From positions 14,072,816 to 14,136,815 of the forward strand of contig JAQNBH010000013.1 of the NCBI GenBank assembly GCA_028752905.1: a stretch of 64,000 bases of DNA, given 5' to 3'. This document shows positions 43,190-56,700 of the stretch, one piece after another. The translations under genes were made by a program, and so were the position numbers. The notes under the pieces are model-generated. The model did not search any database. It saw only the letters and a list, made by a program, of their open reading frames with translations, and was not told where the DNA came from. Source of the DNA: Cladorhizidae sp. MBARI D1340-BT2 (lineage: Eukaryota; Porifera; Demospongiae; Poecilosclerida; Cladorhizidae). Positions within the stretch are counted from its first letter, which is position 1. Each line of letters starts with the position of its first letter.

Positions 43190-44075
43190 GGGCCAGAAAG
43201 ATGGTGTGAGATGCACAGATTATTATTTCTTCAACTGATCTTAGAGCCAGTGAGAGGACATCACTAATGTCTTCCTCCATCCCATGAGCAGATTGGAATA
43301 AAGGTGAGATGGCCTGGAGACTATTTCTTCAATCATTGGATCCTTTGATGGTGGCTGCTGACAGATATGTTAGCTTGGCTTTGGTTGAAAAGTGTGAGAG
43401 TGAGGGAGTGTTAAGGACTGAAGGGTGATGCAGGACAGCCACTTAAGTTGAATGTGTGAGGCCAAGCCAAGATTTGATCAACTTTGTCGCAAGTGCATTT
43501 GATTTCTTTATTGCAACAGCCCTGACAGAGTGTATAGGTGGAATCAAATATCGCTTATGGATCCAAACCAAGTATTCCCCATGCATTGGGGTTGCATCTA
43601 GTCATTATATAGAGGATGAGAAATGTTATTGAAAGACCTTACTGCCAAATTTCTTGGATATCCACTGACTTGATGATCCAAGGAATGATGTGGAATTGTC
43701 AGTTGGTTTCACCGTCACCGATATGGAAGGAGATTTTGTGCTTTACTGACTTTGAACACCAGCCTCTTATCTGGTTAAATACAGAGACCCTTATCCTTGC
43801 AGTGGTTCTCAATGGAGGAAAGAACGTTTGGGTCAGCTAATCCTTTCACCTTGTGCTGCTTACTGAATCTTGCTTCCACAGTGGGGAAGGGGAGGTAGTA
43901 GTTTTGGGCTGTAGATACCACTTGCCAATACCCTTTGTAGAAGCCCATTTAATGAACAGACTCACAAAGCGATACTGCAGGGTGGATTTTGCAGTCTCAT
44001 TGACCAGGTACCAGCCAGGATTTCATAATTGAACCTTCCTCACTCCAGAGTGCATAGATAAAACTACCCAGAGAG
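43190..44075 (-). pseudogene. Possible non-LTR or other reverse-transcriptase remnant, minus strand
   Basis: Minus-strand pieces read WYQLVNETAKSTLQYRFVSL, FIKWASTKGIGKWYLQ, ALATKLIKSWLGLTHST and VAVLHHPSV with SHFSTKAKLTYLSA. The K-x-W-L-G-L-x-x-x motif resembles the region after the RT core in animal retroelements. The reading is broken by stops and frameshifts. Family assignment is weak. Confidence 0.35.
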
Positions 44076-45180
44076 AAGCAGCTGGAGCACCATGGGACTC
44101 ACACTCAAGCTTGTGGGAAAACCCTACACATGGATGAGCAGACATTGTCTGAATTATGGGATTGATTACTAGCAGAAATAATAAAGGGGATAGTGTATCT
44201 CCCTGGATTAATAATGAAAGGTGTGGTGCTCCATTCTTTTGTACATATAGCCAGAAATCTCATTAGGTAGCTTGAAGTAATTTAGTACGTAGTTGTGAGA
44301 TATGTAAACTATTCTAGTGAATATTTGTCCTAGAAAGACATTGGTAAAGGAAAAACAGAACAGATGTTATTCATTAGTCATGCAGACCGAGTAAAAAGAG
44401 TCCTAGGAGGACATTATTCATTAGTGAATTCCTCACAGACATGAAAAGTGTCAGGAGAAACATTGGGGGGGGGGCATTATTTGGCAGGACACATGCAGCC
44501 TTTTTTAAAACAAATCGCTTCACTAAGACTGAGCATCCCTTCCCTAGCACAGTGATTGGTAAAAGGTCTAGCACCCTTGAGTGTTATGGTCTCTGCAGTA
44601 CGAATAGCTTTCGTGAATGTTTGCACCATTTCATTTCACTTAGAGTAGAAGCCAAGGCACTTCATTTCCTTCAACTTCTTGGTATGGATGAGAGGTCAGC
44701 TTCACAGCTCACAGATTTGGTTATATTTGGAGCCACAGTTTCATTTTGTCAAAAAAATATGAGAGCCACAAAGTGAAACAATGAAACAGAAATATAAACA
44801 CCCAAGGTAATTATTTCAAAATGAAAATCTGATGGTTTACAAATTATCAAGTTTCTAAGGCAATGCGAGATTTAAGATAGACGTGTCTTATGATCCTTCC
44901 TAGACGCCACTATATTTTTATTGGATGGTGTCATTGTATATGACTCATTAGTGTGGTCCAGCAGGTAACAACTGCAAAGATGGTAGATATCATCCACAAT
45001 CTGATGAAGAGTGTATTTTGAATACTCAGTTACGACATTCTAGTAATCACTCATTGTTACATCTAGCAACTAGAAATGTCATCCAGGTTCATGTCAGATA
45101 TACGGTCAAAAAAAACTCACGTGCGAAATCGTAACTTGCAATAGTATTTTGAAAGAGCATTCATCACTGCTGCTCATCAC
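44076..45180. other. Intergenic, no gene seen
   Basis: A G run is present at about 44464-44473. Open frames near 44374-44776 show no domain. Confidence 0.35.
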
Positions 45181-46713
45181 ATTCAATGGCAAAGGCTAGG
45201 ATTAGGTTATTATTGGGCCTATGGCTAGGGCTGAGTTTGTGTGCTTCAGGTATGTTGATATGTCCTCTCCCACTGATCCTCATATCAAGGAGTGCCTGAT
45301 TAGCTTTGTCTACTTGGACCGAGCCAATGCTTCATCTATTTCAAGAAAAATTCTTGAAACAGTTTCTAGTCCTTCAGTTTCTTTAGATCCATGTAGAATT
45401 AGAGGGCAAGCTTATGATGGAGCATCTGTGATGTCATCCGGCATTGCAGGAGTCCAATCTAAGGTCAAGGAGGTCAGCCCACTAGCTCTGTACACACACT
45501 GCTACTCACACTGCCTTAATCTTTGAATTGCCAGAGCATGTCTTGTTCAGGAAAGTACGAAACTTGATTTTAGTTATAAATGAAGCACACCTCTTTTTAG
45601 CTCACAGCCCTAAGACAAAACCTTTTTGAACTTACAGTCAATGAATTCTTGCCTTCTTCAAAAGCAAGAAAGCTTCCAGGAATGTGTAAGACAAGATGGG
45701 TGGAGAGACATACATGCTTTGAAGTGTTTCTTGAAATGTATGAGCCTTTCTTAGATGCCATTTTGTGTCCTACTGATTACCCAAATTTAGGCTCATCAGA
45801 TGGGAGCTGGAATTGGGATACTGAGACAAGAGTGAAAGCACAAGGTCTGAAAGCTGCTCTCTCTCTTCTTTTCAAACTCTTGCTGTTTTTATAATCACCA
45901 AGAATGTTCTTGATGAAGTGAAAATACTTGCTTCAAAACTTCAGAGCAGGATCAAGATATATATTAGGCCTATAACAAAGTTACTGAAGTGATTGAATGC
46001 TTAAAAACCCTCAGAAAGACTATTACCATTTTTAGCTTGTGGCATTGTGAGATACTTGAACTGGCTGAGTCAATTGGTGTGAGTGAGAGTGTTCCAAGAA
46101 AGACAAGCATTCAGCGGAATCGAAGCAACACTCCAAGTCAATCAGCAAAAGAGCATTACAAGAGTGTTGTTGCTATACCAGTGCTGGATTCATTCATTAA
46201 CCAGTTGGAGGAAAGATTTCAAGGTGAGGGAAAACAAAGTCATATGCTTTTGTGCCTTGTGCCTTCAGTGCTCAACTGCAATCCGAGTGTTCACTATCAC
46301 AACATATAGATGACCTTCTGTACTGGGAACAAGATCTTCCATGTTCCTTGTCTCTCAAAAGTGAACTAAGAAGATGGCAATCATTGTGGGAGCATAAGCG
46401 AGACAAAGATGAGGCTACCATACCAAACAATCTTCTCCCAGCTCTTACCTCTTGTGACTCTGACTCTTTCCCAAACATTCATTGCTTACTAGTCATTGCT
46501 TGCACTCTGCCTATCACCAGTGCTGAAGCAGAACGATCATTTAGTTTGCTCAGGAGGATAGAGATATATACAAGGTCGACTTTGACTGAACAACACTTTT
46601 CTGATCTTGCTGTAATAACCATGAACTATGGAGTGAGAGTGTCAGTTGATGATATCTGCCATGCTTTTGTGCATTGTCCCGAGAAGGCTCTTTCAAGCTT
46701 CACTATTTATTGA
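45181..46713 (+). pseudogene. hAT transposase remnant (ZMYM1/DUF4371-like), C-terminal half
   Basis: The plus strand reads YVDMSSPTDPHIKECLISFV, then CRIRGQAYDGASVMSSGIAG, LALYTHCYSHCLNL, and after a frameshift LPGMCKTRWVERHTCFEVFL. The last part gives FPNIHCLLVIACTLPITSAE, AERSFSLLRRI and LTEQHFSDLAVITMNYG, the hAT C-terminal dimerisation domain. It ends at 46711-46713. Stops at about 45525 and 45892 show it is dead. The right terminal repeat CTGGATCCACCCCAG lies at 46867-46881. No left end is found, so it is 5'-truncated. Same transposase type as 1808-4728. Confidence 0.75.
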
Positions 46714-46825
46714 CTGAAAATAGTTTCCTGTTTATCTATAGTTGCTGTTCTTTTAAGCTGATAAATATTCTTATTCGTTACACAGTACAGTGTGCATGGG
46801 CTAGTTCTCCACCCATGCACCACCA

Positions 46826-46881
46826 CCCCCCCCCCCCCCCCCCCTCCCTGTACCTTTCTAAAATTCCTGGATCCACCCCAG
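46826..46881. repeat. C run and hAT right terminal repeat
   Basis: About 18 C are followed by the inverted repeat TTCCTGGATCCACCCCAG, complementary to the CAGGGGCGGATCCAGG-type end. Confidence 0.65.
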
Positions 46882-46916
46882 CATCTTCCTTAGGTTGTTA
46901 GTAGGCAGGCAGCCAG

Positions 46917-47199
46917 GACCATAGCCAGGAATAATTAAGGGAGTTTCCTGAGCACTTGCACAATTTTTTTTAATGATATAATATATATACCATGTTCAAT
47001 TTTACATTTCTTGTTTGTTATAATGATATGTCTTGTTATATAATTGCTAAGAGAAATGCAGGACGGTACTTTATTGCAAAATGATTAATGATCTGATCAT
47101 GATTCAGGAAAGAGGGGGAAAGATTTCCGGGCAACATGGAAACTATGGCCGTGAGTAGTTCATCAACCCCCCCAATCTAAAATTCCTGGATCCTCCCCT
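46917..47199. mobile_element. Short non-autonomous element with hAT-like ends
   Basis: It begins CCAGGACCATAGCCAGGAAT and ends CTAAAATTCCTGGATCCTCC, partly complementary, as in the neighbouring hAT element. No coding sequence. Confidence 0.4.
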
Positions 47200-47640
47200 T
47201 GTCCCTCTACTTCGTCAAGCCGTGGATACACTGATAGGTGACCAGGGTTCACCAGATCCTCAACACAGGCACCCATAATGAAAGCGTACAGTTTAGTCTA
47301 CACGATTGGCGGGAGTGTATAGCTCCGTCAGATTTGACTCTGATCCCGAAGAGTTAAGCTTTAATTAGAATTTCGCTAAGAGCCAAATCTAGAGCCACCA
47401 TTGGCGCATCGCTGGAATACCCAACCCTAGCACCAAACAGACCTTGCTCTTACGTCACGCCCTCTCCCACAAGACATCAGAGTTTTGTCCGCTACATTGT
47501 CTGCTTAGTGTCCCCTAGACCCCCGCCTCCACTCCGCCAGCAAAGCTTGACGTATTCCCAGACCCCTTTCTGGGGTAGCGAAGTCAGGCTACGCGAGACG
47601 TGGTAGTATACCGTATAAAAAAACTGTACTTTAATTAAAA
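47200..47640 (+). promoter_or_regulatory. Gene C upstream region with TATA-like box
   Basis: It is less AT-rich than its surroundings. ACCGTATAAAAAAACTGTAC at about 47611-47630 contains a TATAAAA box about 15 bp before the first ATG (47641) and about 75 bp before the second (47698). The spacing would fit the second ATG as start if transcription begins near 47645; this is inference. Confidence 0.35.
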
Positions 47641-47758
47641 ATGAAACGTGGAATCCTGTGTTTCAAAGGTTTCTTGGCGAGTTCTGGGCTAGCGGCGATG
47701 GAAGTTAATTGGGCGTATTCTCTACTGTGTTTGCCATTGCTATTCAGTACAATTTCAG
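47641..47758 (+). CDS. Gene C exon 1, signal peptide
   Basis: Two in-frame ATGs at 47641 and 47698. The second gives MEVNWAYSLLCLPLLFSTIS, which aligns with gene B. The first adds 19 residues. The exon ends TTTCAG|GTATGA in phase 1. Confidence 0.75.
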
Positions 47759-50700
47759 GTATGAATATGCAAGAATATGCATCTAATGTAAGCTAACTGG
47801 TTAATTATTTCGCTGACCTTATTCCATCTACACAAATTTGCGTGATCTTGGTATCAATAGTTCTAGGTGTGTGTTTTTTCTTTGCTTCTTCTTCTTCTTC
47901 TTCTTCTCTTCTTCTTCTTCTTCTTCTCTCTCTCCCCTCCCCCCTTGAACAACCACCAGTACATAAAAGAAGTAGTCCCTTAATTTAGGGTTGTAATTTT
48001 GTTAAGACTGGATTGTATGTGTTATCAGTTGCTTTACAGTAGCTACACATAGACTTTGTAGCTGTTATGATAGGGCTTTGTCTCATGGAAGATTGCTCTA
48101 TCAGCTCTTTGGTGTAGGGGGGGGGGCACTCGGGGCTATCTATGGAAGAAACGATCAGTTGTCATAGAGAGACATATTTCTTGAATTGGACTGGCCTTGT
48201 TTAAAAGCCCTGGAGAGATGTCTTTCTTGAACTGGACTTTGTAGAAGCCTTAGTGTTCTCCTCCACCACTCAATTAAATTATAGAGAAACAAAGAAGCAA
48301 AAAAGAAGTTGAAACAAGAGGAAGCATGTTTTAATTACATTGTTGTACCCATGTACATTTAGATGACCTAATACCATTTAAAATCTTGTACATCAATATT
48401 GTACTATATTTAAAATCATTGGTGTGTATGGGAAAGTTGACTGTTGCTGTCTACAGCTGGTTTCTTTGCCTTTTTAACAAGTCAATCTAATATAGTTATT
48501 GGGTTTTTTTAATTCAAAACATTTTTATTCCTGTATGACACTGTGTTAGTGTGCCAGGCCTTTTCCAACATAGTGGTTGGTAACAAGACTAGCTCTAAAA
48601 ACCATGCCTTCACTATGGCCAGTACCATCCTAATTCTCTTCAACCTGTGATCTGTCTATACTCATAACACATAACATAACTAACATACATTTCTAGTTTT
48701 TAGATTTGACTTTTTAATTGTGAGCTAGCTGATTTTCAAGTAGTTATCGGTGAAAGGATCCTTTGTTTCTTTGCTTTGTAGAAAGGCCTGGAATATGAGG
48801 TCTGAGAAGTGAGATTTAAAGGCCTGTCCACACTGCACTTAAACTGATGTGCATTAATGCGCATTGGGTCAGAGGAAAATGCTGACGTGCATCGATGCAC
48901 ATTCGTTGCATCCACACTGGCAACAAAATAAACCGTATAAAGCAAAAATAATCAGCCTACCAAAATCAGTCAAAATCATATACTGTAGCTGTAGTTGAGA
49001 TCAAGTTGTTGTTTTTTGGCATCCTTTTCTTGCTGCGCAGGAAACACTTTCTGCAGAGAAGAAAGAAGAGAAAGCTGAGGGAAAGGTAGAACCAATGAAG
49101 GTTAAGACTGTACAAACTTCAGAAGTCCAGTTGCAGAGCGTACACAACAATTCTCTAGCCATGTAGTTGATCTAGGTAGCGCTCTAGCTAGCTAGTTTGG
49201 CCACAGGCCACAGATGTATAAAGCTAGCTCCAAAGTTCTTGACTGCAGCATCACGAAGACACAAGTGAATGGAATTCTTATCAACACACACTCGTGTCTT
49301 CAAGTAGAAATAAAATGAACTTGGGTTGAGGGGTTGTGGTACAAACTGCAAGAGCAAATAGTATAGAATCGCTGGAAAATACAATTTAAAGTAGCTAATG
49401 AAAGTTTCAAATATGATTCTACCAAATAGTAACGTTATTAAGACAGTTGCCCTGAGGGGTAAGGAGTAGGGGCTGATGGGTTACATAAACCATAAACAGA
49501 CAAATTTGAATGGTATTAGATCAGAAATCACAACCCAGAACAGGAACAGGAAGCAGGAAGAGTGTAACTTAGCTACTCTATATAGCCATGCAAACATCCA
49601 TAACAAGCACATTAGTTTATACAAGGATGTGAGTAGTCACCTACCTCATCCTTATCTCTGTCCCTCATCCTGTCAGTCAACAACTCTGCAATGGTTAGAC
49701 TCTCTCCCCTGCATACTTCAGGCATTGTAGCTAAATTGATCCATCTGCACTGTAGACATGGAATTCAGAAAAGACAAAATAGCTTGTTGTAATAGTTTAT
49801 TATAATCTAGTTGTTTACACCAAATGCATTGTTGCAATGCCACACCAAGGCCCTGCACCATAACACATGGAGGTTTAATCTCATCCATCAGAAACATTTA
49901 GTTCTGCACAGCTGCACATTCTAAAGTGTAAGATAACAATTATCACTATTGTTATATCAGGATTTTGTTTTCTTCGTTATCACCATTACCATCATCACCA
50001 TAGATGGCATTATAGTATGGGGGATCATATTGAACAATCCTATCACTTATGAATGCCATCTTGTGTAGAATCTTGCTTGGATGGCACCACTGAACCACTG
50101 ATATCTGGCAGTAGATACAGAGTTCAAGACCAGTTCTTTGAAGCAGATTCTGTGGATGGTAATTATACTCCTCAGCAGGCGAGGTTGGGAAGGGACTCAT
50201 GGTGTTCTTCTGATTCTCTCACTGCATCATCGGAACATCCCTGGCTGCAGGTCACCTTCACAAAGGAATTTAATATTTCCGTCATTCAAACTGGTGGTTA
50301 TGATGGTTTTAGTAATTATTACCTGACCAGTTTTCAAGTCCACATTGGCAATGGTACAGAGGGAAGTCTTCGTCCATTGACAATGTCTGATAATTCCACA
50401 CAACCTCTAGTAAGATAATAATATTTTAAGTTGGTTTTACTGCATGTCAGGACAAATAATGAGTTGTGTATTTAGATAGACATACTGCAGGGAAACAATG
50501 GTTGAGAGGTTAAAAAATTATTACTTAACTAGACCCTATAACACCATTACAAAACATGATCAAGTCCATAGCATACAATAATCCACCATTGACAATACAC
50601 ACCACACCAAAGGCATTGACCATCCCACAATAGTCCTTCTGTCTTCTGGTTATCAATAGAACAAAAGTTGTTCTCCATCCCACTGCAGTGCTGACTAGCT

Positions 50701-53700
50701 CCTTATTTGTCAATAAATGTGAGGTGAGATCTAACAACTCTGTCTTTGTGATCCATCCTGGTAGGTACAGTATCTGAGTGGCATATCAAAGCTTAGAGAT
50801 TGCTTCTATGATTTAGATCAGCTAATGATGAGAGCCAATAGAAAGATGAGTGGTGGTCCCTTTGGAAACTTTTTGGGGGTTTTCCCGAAAAAACATACAT
50901 TTTGCTTAATAATTAAACCGGGATTGGTGAAGGGGGAGATATTACAATCACCCACATCCATTCTCTCATCCCATATCAGATGCTACAGTGAAAAGGGAAG
51001 CATGTCTCGGGTTTCCTAATAACAACAATAACCAACTGTACATATATGTTTTAAAAAAAGGTCTTTGTCCGTACAATGAGCCACGATATTGAGGACACTG
51101 TGCTACCATCACCAGTCATTGCTCGAGTTCTACGCATAGTGGCAGTTGGATGGACTCCTCAGAATCAAGTCTGTTTAAGATTAGAGGCACTTGGGTGTTC
51201 TATCTCGCCAGGTATGTAACATTTACACAGTATTCTCACTTGTGTGCTGATGTGTTAGAAAGGTGCATTTGGCACTATGTAATACTTTTACAATTAGGAA
51301 TAATTAATAAACACTGTGTGCCAATGCACTTTCTCATAGTGCCAAAATAGTATGAAATTTGTAAGCATCTCCCCTCTCATCCCCCCCACCCCCCTCCCCC
51401 CCCCCCCCCCCCCCACCACCACCACTACAACTACCTCCTAATCTTAGACAGACCACAAAGGGAGCATGCTGTTGAGGGTAGATCACAGTTTTTGCTGTAG
51501 CTGAGGTGGCCTTGGTTGCAGTGACCCAATAGCAACTGCTAGTCTATATATGCATATCATAGAAGCACGAAATCCTGATAGCCAGCAAAGATCAATGATT
51601 CACATGGTGTTCATATGCTGATGTACAATTGGACAAGGTCAGACACACAAGTCATTTCATTTTTAACAACTAGTTTTCGAGGTATCGCTTAAGTATATGG
51701 AAATTATGATAAAGCTACTTTTACCAAAGGTGAGCATTTCCCTACACTTTTTCTTTTTGTTTTTAGCCCTTGCCTTGCATGTGCAAAGCAAAGTAAAGTA
51801 TTATACAGCGAAAAATTTCTATGCAAACCCCCTCAGCCGAAAAGCTTCCAGAATCAGTAGGATCGGCCAGATGAATACTATTGAAAATGGCTGAGTGATC
51901 GGTAAATACCCCCTCAAACAGGACTTGAGAAAATTTGCTGCTAATACAGAACTAGCAGTCTTCTGACCTCAGCTCCATGCTTTATAATTGAATTTCTTGA
52001 ATGGTATATCAATTAGCTGAGGAATGTATTAAGTGTAAAATGACTAAGTAAGCTGAAGGCTCCATGCCAAGCAGAGGGGAAGCAAGCAGAGAGGAAACTG
52101 GAAAACAAAATACAAAATCTAGTCTTGACCTGCTCTACTTTTATGGTGATTATACATACAATATTTATGGCAACAATTGTGGAATATGGGAAAGTTCATC
52201 TACATGATTATAGATGGATGGCAGTACTGACTCTGAGTCACAGTGAGGATAGTACAATGAAGGGTGTTAAAAGACTCATATTTTTACAGATCCTTGTGGT
52301 GTGTATGGGGTGGTTTAGAGGAGTGGGTGCTTTTGCTTGTTTGGCGGTGGTTGGATGTTACAGATCCTTGTGCCTGTGTAGAGGAGGTTGAAAGGTGGAA
52401 TGTTTGGTTTGGGTTGTGATGGTTAACCTAGTTGGTGAAGCCTATAAATGCTTTATGATTATATCACGATAGATCATGTGTTTGATGCATACATGTAGCT
52501 GGCACATACATGTAGGTTGGATCGATCTTTGAACTTCAGACTACAGTATGACATCTTGTTACTACTATACTCAAAATGACCTAAAATGCACAGCAGCAGA
52601 GGAAGTGGTGACTGAGCTAAGTTTATTGTCTTCACTCATCTAAATTTCATAGTGGTAATCATTGAAATAGAGCAGTCCAGATCTTTTGGAACTAGCTTAG
52701 TGTTCATAATGTTTCAGCTCTAGAGTGACTTTGTGGGGCTTCACCTTAAATCATGCCACAGCTTTGACCGAAGATTGCACCACCAAACCAGCATGTGGAG
52801 ATGGAAACTACAACTTGTCACTCTGGAGATCTTAACACAATATCAGAAGTTTTCATCGAATTTCAGGAATACGTGCATAGTCGGTGCAATCTTATTATGA
52901 GCACTCTTATTCAGTGGCAGAGAAGCAGAGAATCTGGGGTGGGGGGGGGGTGAGGGTGGGTGGGGGGCAAAGGGGTTTAGTCCGCCCTCACCCAATAAAG
53001 TCCAGTATCAGTATTGTTTGCTATAGCTGAAAGCTCATATTCTGCTCTGAAGCATGTTTATGCCAAAATGAGGTCAACAATGACTGAACAGAGGCTGAGT
53101 GTCTAACTGTCTCTTACTTCACATACATAAAAAGATTTAGATCTAGTTCGCATTGTAATCGGGAGTGACAAATGTAAAGAAAATTGGTAATTATTAAAAC
53201 ATTAAAATCACCTTCTCAATAATCAACTTCAAATTGTATTCACTTGATGTTTCGACTAGATGCTCTAGCCTTCATTAGGATTTGTATTATGTCAACTGAC
53301 AGTTCATTAAGAGATTATGATTTTATTGCCTGTTCAATTACCTCTTTGCATTTCTAAAAAAATTATATGCTACTGGGTTCAATTAAACTGCATTTCTGCA
53401 TTACTTTGTGCCATCCCTTCATTCCATTGAGCTCCCCACCCGCACACATTTAATGTTCTGTCTCTGCCACTGATATGACTAAGTGTAGCTATTGGAAAGC
53501 TAAAGTTTCTTCAAGAGAAGTTTACATGAAGGAGGTGTTACTGTAAAGAAGGGAAGCATTGACTGTCATTTGCCAATGTCTCAAGTTAATCAATTAGCTC
53601 TCCAAAATATAGCTACTGCTGAGTGAGGGAGGATCGAGGATGCTGTCGAAAGGCCTTGAGTTCTTCAAGAGGCACACGTTGGTTTTTATGCTAACCCCAC

Positions 53701-56700
53701 ACATGTGAAGGCAACTATACAAATGTCAACCTTATTCAGTAGTCTTACAATTAGTGTGGTGAGAGCTTTGTACTCGCTGGACATTTGCAAATAATATATT
53801 AAACAGCACCAAATTTGGGATGACCTCACTCTGGAGATCACTTAGCAGACTCCATTTATGGCTAAAACAACTACTCTCACAAGATTGAATTTTTTGTTGC
53901 CAAAATACATACTGAACAAAAACTAGTGTCTGATGCGAGAGACTTCTACTGTTTGGCTGCCACTCACTCAATACTGACTGAACCTCCAGTTTTTAGTCAT
54001 GCACAAAGGTAACTACTAATAGAAACTGCAATTAGTAATTGTCTCACCTTACTTACAAGTAATTATTATTAGAAGGGCAGTTAGGATGGTTACTATCAGG
54101 GTTTCGGGAGGTGTGCAACGATTTTTTTCTGGCGAACCTGTCAGTTTCTGGAACATTTTCTTTGACGGCTACAAAAACACCTGTACCTGCTTGGAAAAGT
54201 CTGCATCCCTTAGGAGAGAGGAGGAATTCCAGACGACTGTATTTCCTCTAAGTTTAGTTGCAGACACAGTCTTTTGTTTGGTCAGTTCAGAGGAGTCATA
54301 GAGCAGTTTCAAGGGGGGAAGGGGGGGGGGGGGGAAGAGGGGGGAGACCATAAAATTCTAACTTGTGCTTACAATTTTGGAGCTCAATAGATTCTGCACA
54401 TTTCACTGTATGAACTTCATATATAATAGGTCTCTCTGTGTGTTCTCTTTTGATACTAATAATGTAGCATAGGTGTAATCACACCAAATTATTTGCAGCC
54501 GAAGTGGGAAAAATCTGAGTGCCTGATCAAGTGTGATTGTTGATTGGAAAATGTTAGTGAGCTGAAATTACAAATTATTATGTGGCCAGAAGAAGCCCTT
54601 CTCTACATTTTGATTAGATGCTACAATGTGATCCAGTAGGCAGTCAAGTGCACTGAATATTAATTTCCCTCTGTCAATCCCATAGACACCTTCAGTACCA
54701 TACTAGCCCCATTTTAACGCCTAAGCAAAGCACCCACTATCATAGTGCAATGTTTCAGCTTGCTATGCTTGCCATCTAGCACTCTCCAATCAGCACACTT
54801 GTAACAAGTTCAGCACTCAGATTTGACGATACCCCTACTAGCTGCAGGTACCTAACATTTTAGTAATTAAAACAGAGCACACAGAGAGGCCTAACTTTTG
54901 AGCTATCCATCAAGTTCATACAGTAAAGTATGCAGAATCTATGGAGCTCCAAAGTCATAACCACAAGCTTTTTGTTTGGTTTTCTATTTTATGGTATTAA
55001 CCCCCCATAGTCTGAAACTGATTTTCCCCCGAAAGATATTTGAAAATTGCATGTGGAAGGGTGATTATAATTGGAACAGATTGAGGCTGAGCTGTGTATG
55101 AGATTGGAGTTGAAGAAGCTTGTCTGTCTTTTTGCACTAAAATTATGAGAATGGTGCTCTGGGGAAGAATTTGTTGAGCACTTGGAAAAATTCCTTGTTA
55201 TTCCTCATTGTATATAAAACAAAGTGAAAGGCACATATATATAATTAGACTTATATGGAACACATGTGTTGTAAAGAAAATATGACAGTATCATTTACAA
55301 AATAATGTCTCATCATTGTAGAACCTTGCTTGAATAGCACCATTGAACAAGTAATATCCGGCAGTAGATACAAAGTTCCTGATGTGGACATTAAAGCAAA
55401 CTCGGCAGTGAGCAGTTACACTCCTCAGCAGGCGCGGCTGGAAGGAAACTCATGGTGTTCTTCTGATTCACTCACTGCATCATCGGAGCTTCCCTGGCTG
55501 CAGGTTACCTTCGGGATGGATTTCAATATTTTCATAATCCAAACTGGTGGATTCAATGGGGGATTTTTTTCAGCAGATCACTATGTGACCAAATTTGAAG
55601 TCCACGTTGGTGATACAGAGGGAAGTCTTCATCCATTGACAATATCCAATGAACCCTCGCAACCTATGGTTAGTTAGTAATTGGTTTATTGAATATATAT
55701 CAGAACCAGTGATGAACTTTGTTTTGGACATCACACTCATAACAGTTTCTCGGTAACTCGGTAAAGGGGTATTTGAGGTTCAAAGTTTAATTAAATACCC
55801 TAACAAAGAGCATTTATCATACTAAACTAAATGCATGTCAATGTTCAAGTTGAGCCAGCTCTGAGCATAGACAATGACCTTCCAACTGTCGAAAGCTAAA
55901 TCAAAAACCAAAAAGAGGAATACTTTGGTAGTTTTGGTGAGGTCCCTTCTTCTTTAATGTGATGGCAACTAGAGAAGTATGTGCTTGATGGTTGAATATT
56001 TATTAGAAAAATATTTCTTACACACTCATGATAAGATATACATTGATGAACACCAGAAAGGTTATTTATTTGAACGTTGATAAACAATGTCAATGAATCT
56101 CATTGCCGTTAGAAGGATAAGGGAGTGTAGTGTGTGGGTGTGTGTTTGTGTTTATTTGATTACATGGCTCGGAAGGTTCTCTCTGAGCATTTGTCATTGA
56201 CCAGTTGTGAAGGCTTTAGGAATTGGTGATGCTAAACCACCATCTCAGGAAAGTTATTCTCTGGATTTCCAAAAGTACAATACACCTTCTATCCTTGAGT
56301 AAGCTGATGAGCCACCTGAAAACATAGAAAATAATATGTGATGTACTTGTGCCTGACATTTATACTTCAAACAAGTAAGTTATGTATGCTTAGCTTTATG
56401 TTTGTTGTTACATGTGTGTCTCTATACATTGAACTAGTCGCACCTTCCAAAAGTAGCATGTGCAGAAAAGGGAATGGGAGAAAGGAAAACCTGAGCAGGT
56501 TACAAGACCCTAACTTCCATTGAATAGTATAATTGAGGTACATAATGCAGTAGCAGGTAATCTCAACAATGTGAGTCTGCATAGTATTTGGGACAGAGTT
56601 ATACTGCCTCGGTGTACCCAAAATTATCCATTGGGGGCAATCAGCTGATGTAGGCAGTACCTGAGTGAATACTTGAAAATGAATTGTTTGCTGTAAGGAA

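Larger units (their letters stand above)
47759..50068 (+). other. Gene C intron 1
   Basis: A CTT microsatellite lies at 47886-47935. About 48815-48920 has TIR-like GGCCTGTCCACACTG and a matching GCATCCACACTGGC. A K/E-rich open stretch at 49041-49166 is listed separately. Confidence 0.5.
51212..55321 (+). other. Gene C intron between discoidin domains
   Basis: C-rich run at 51385-51415, a Penelope-type repeat at 53206-53280 (minus), G-rich runs at about 52939-52965 and 54315-54345, and the fold-back element at 54350-54995. No gene is seen. Confidence 0.5.
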
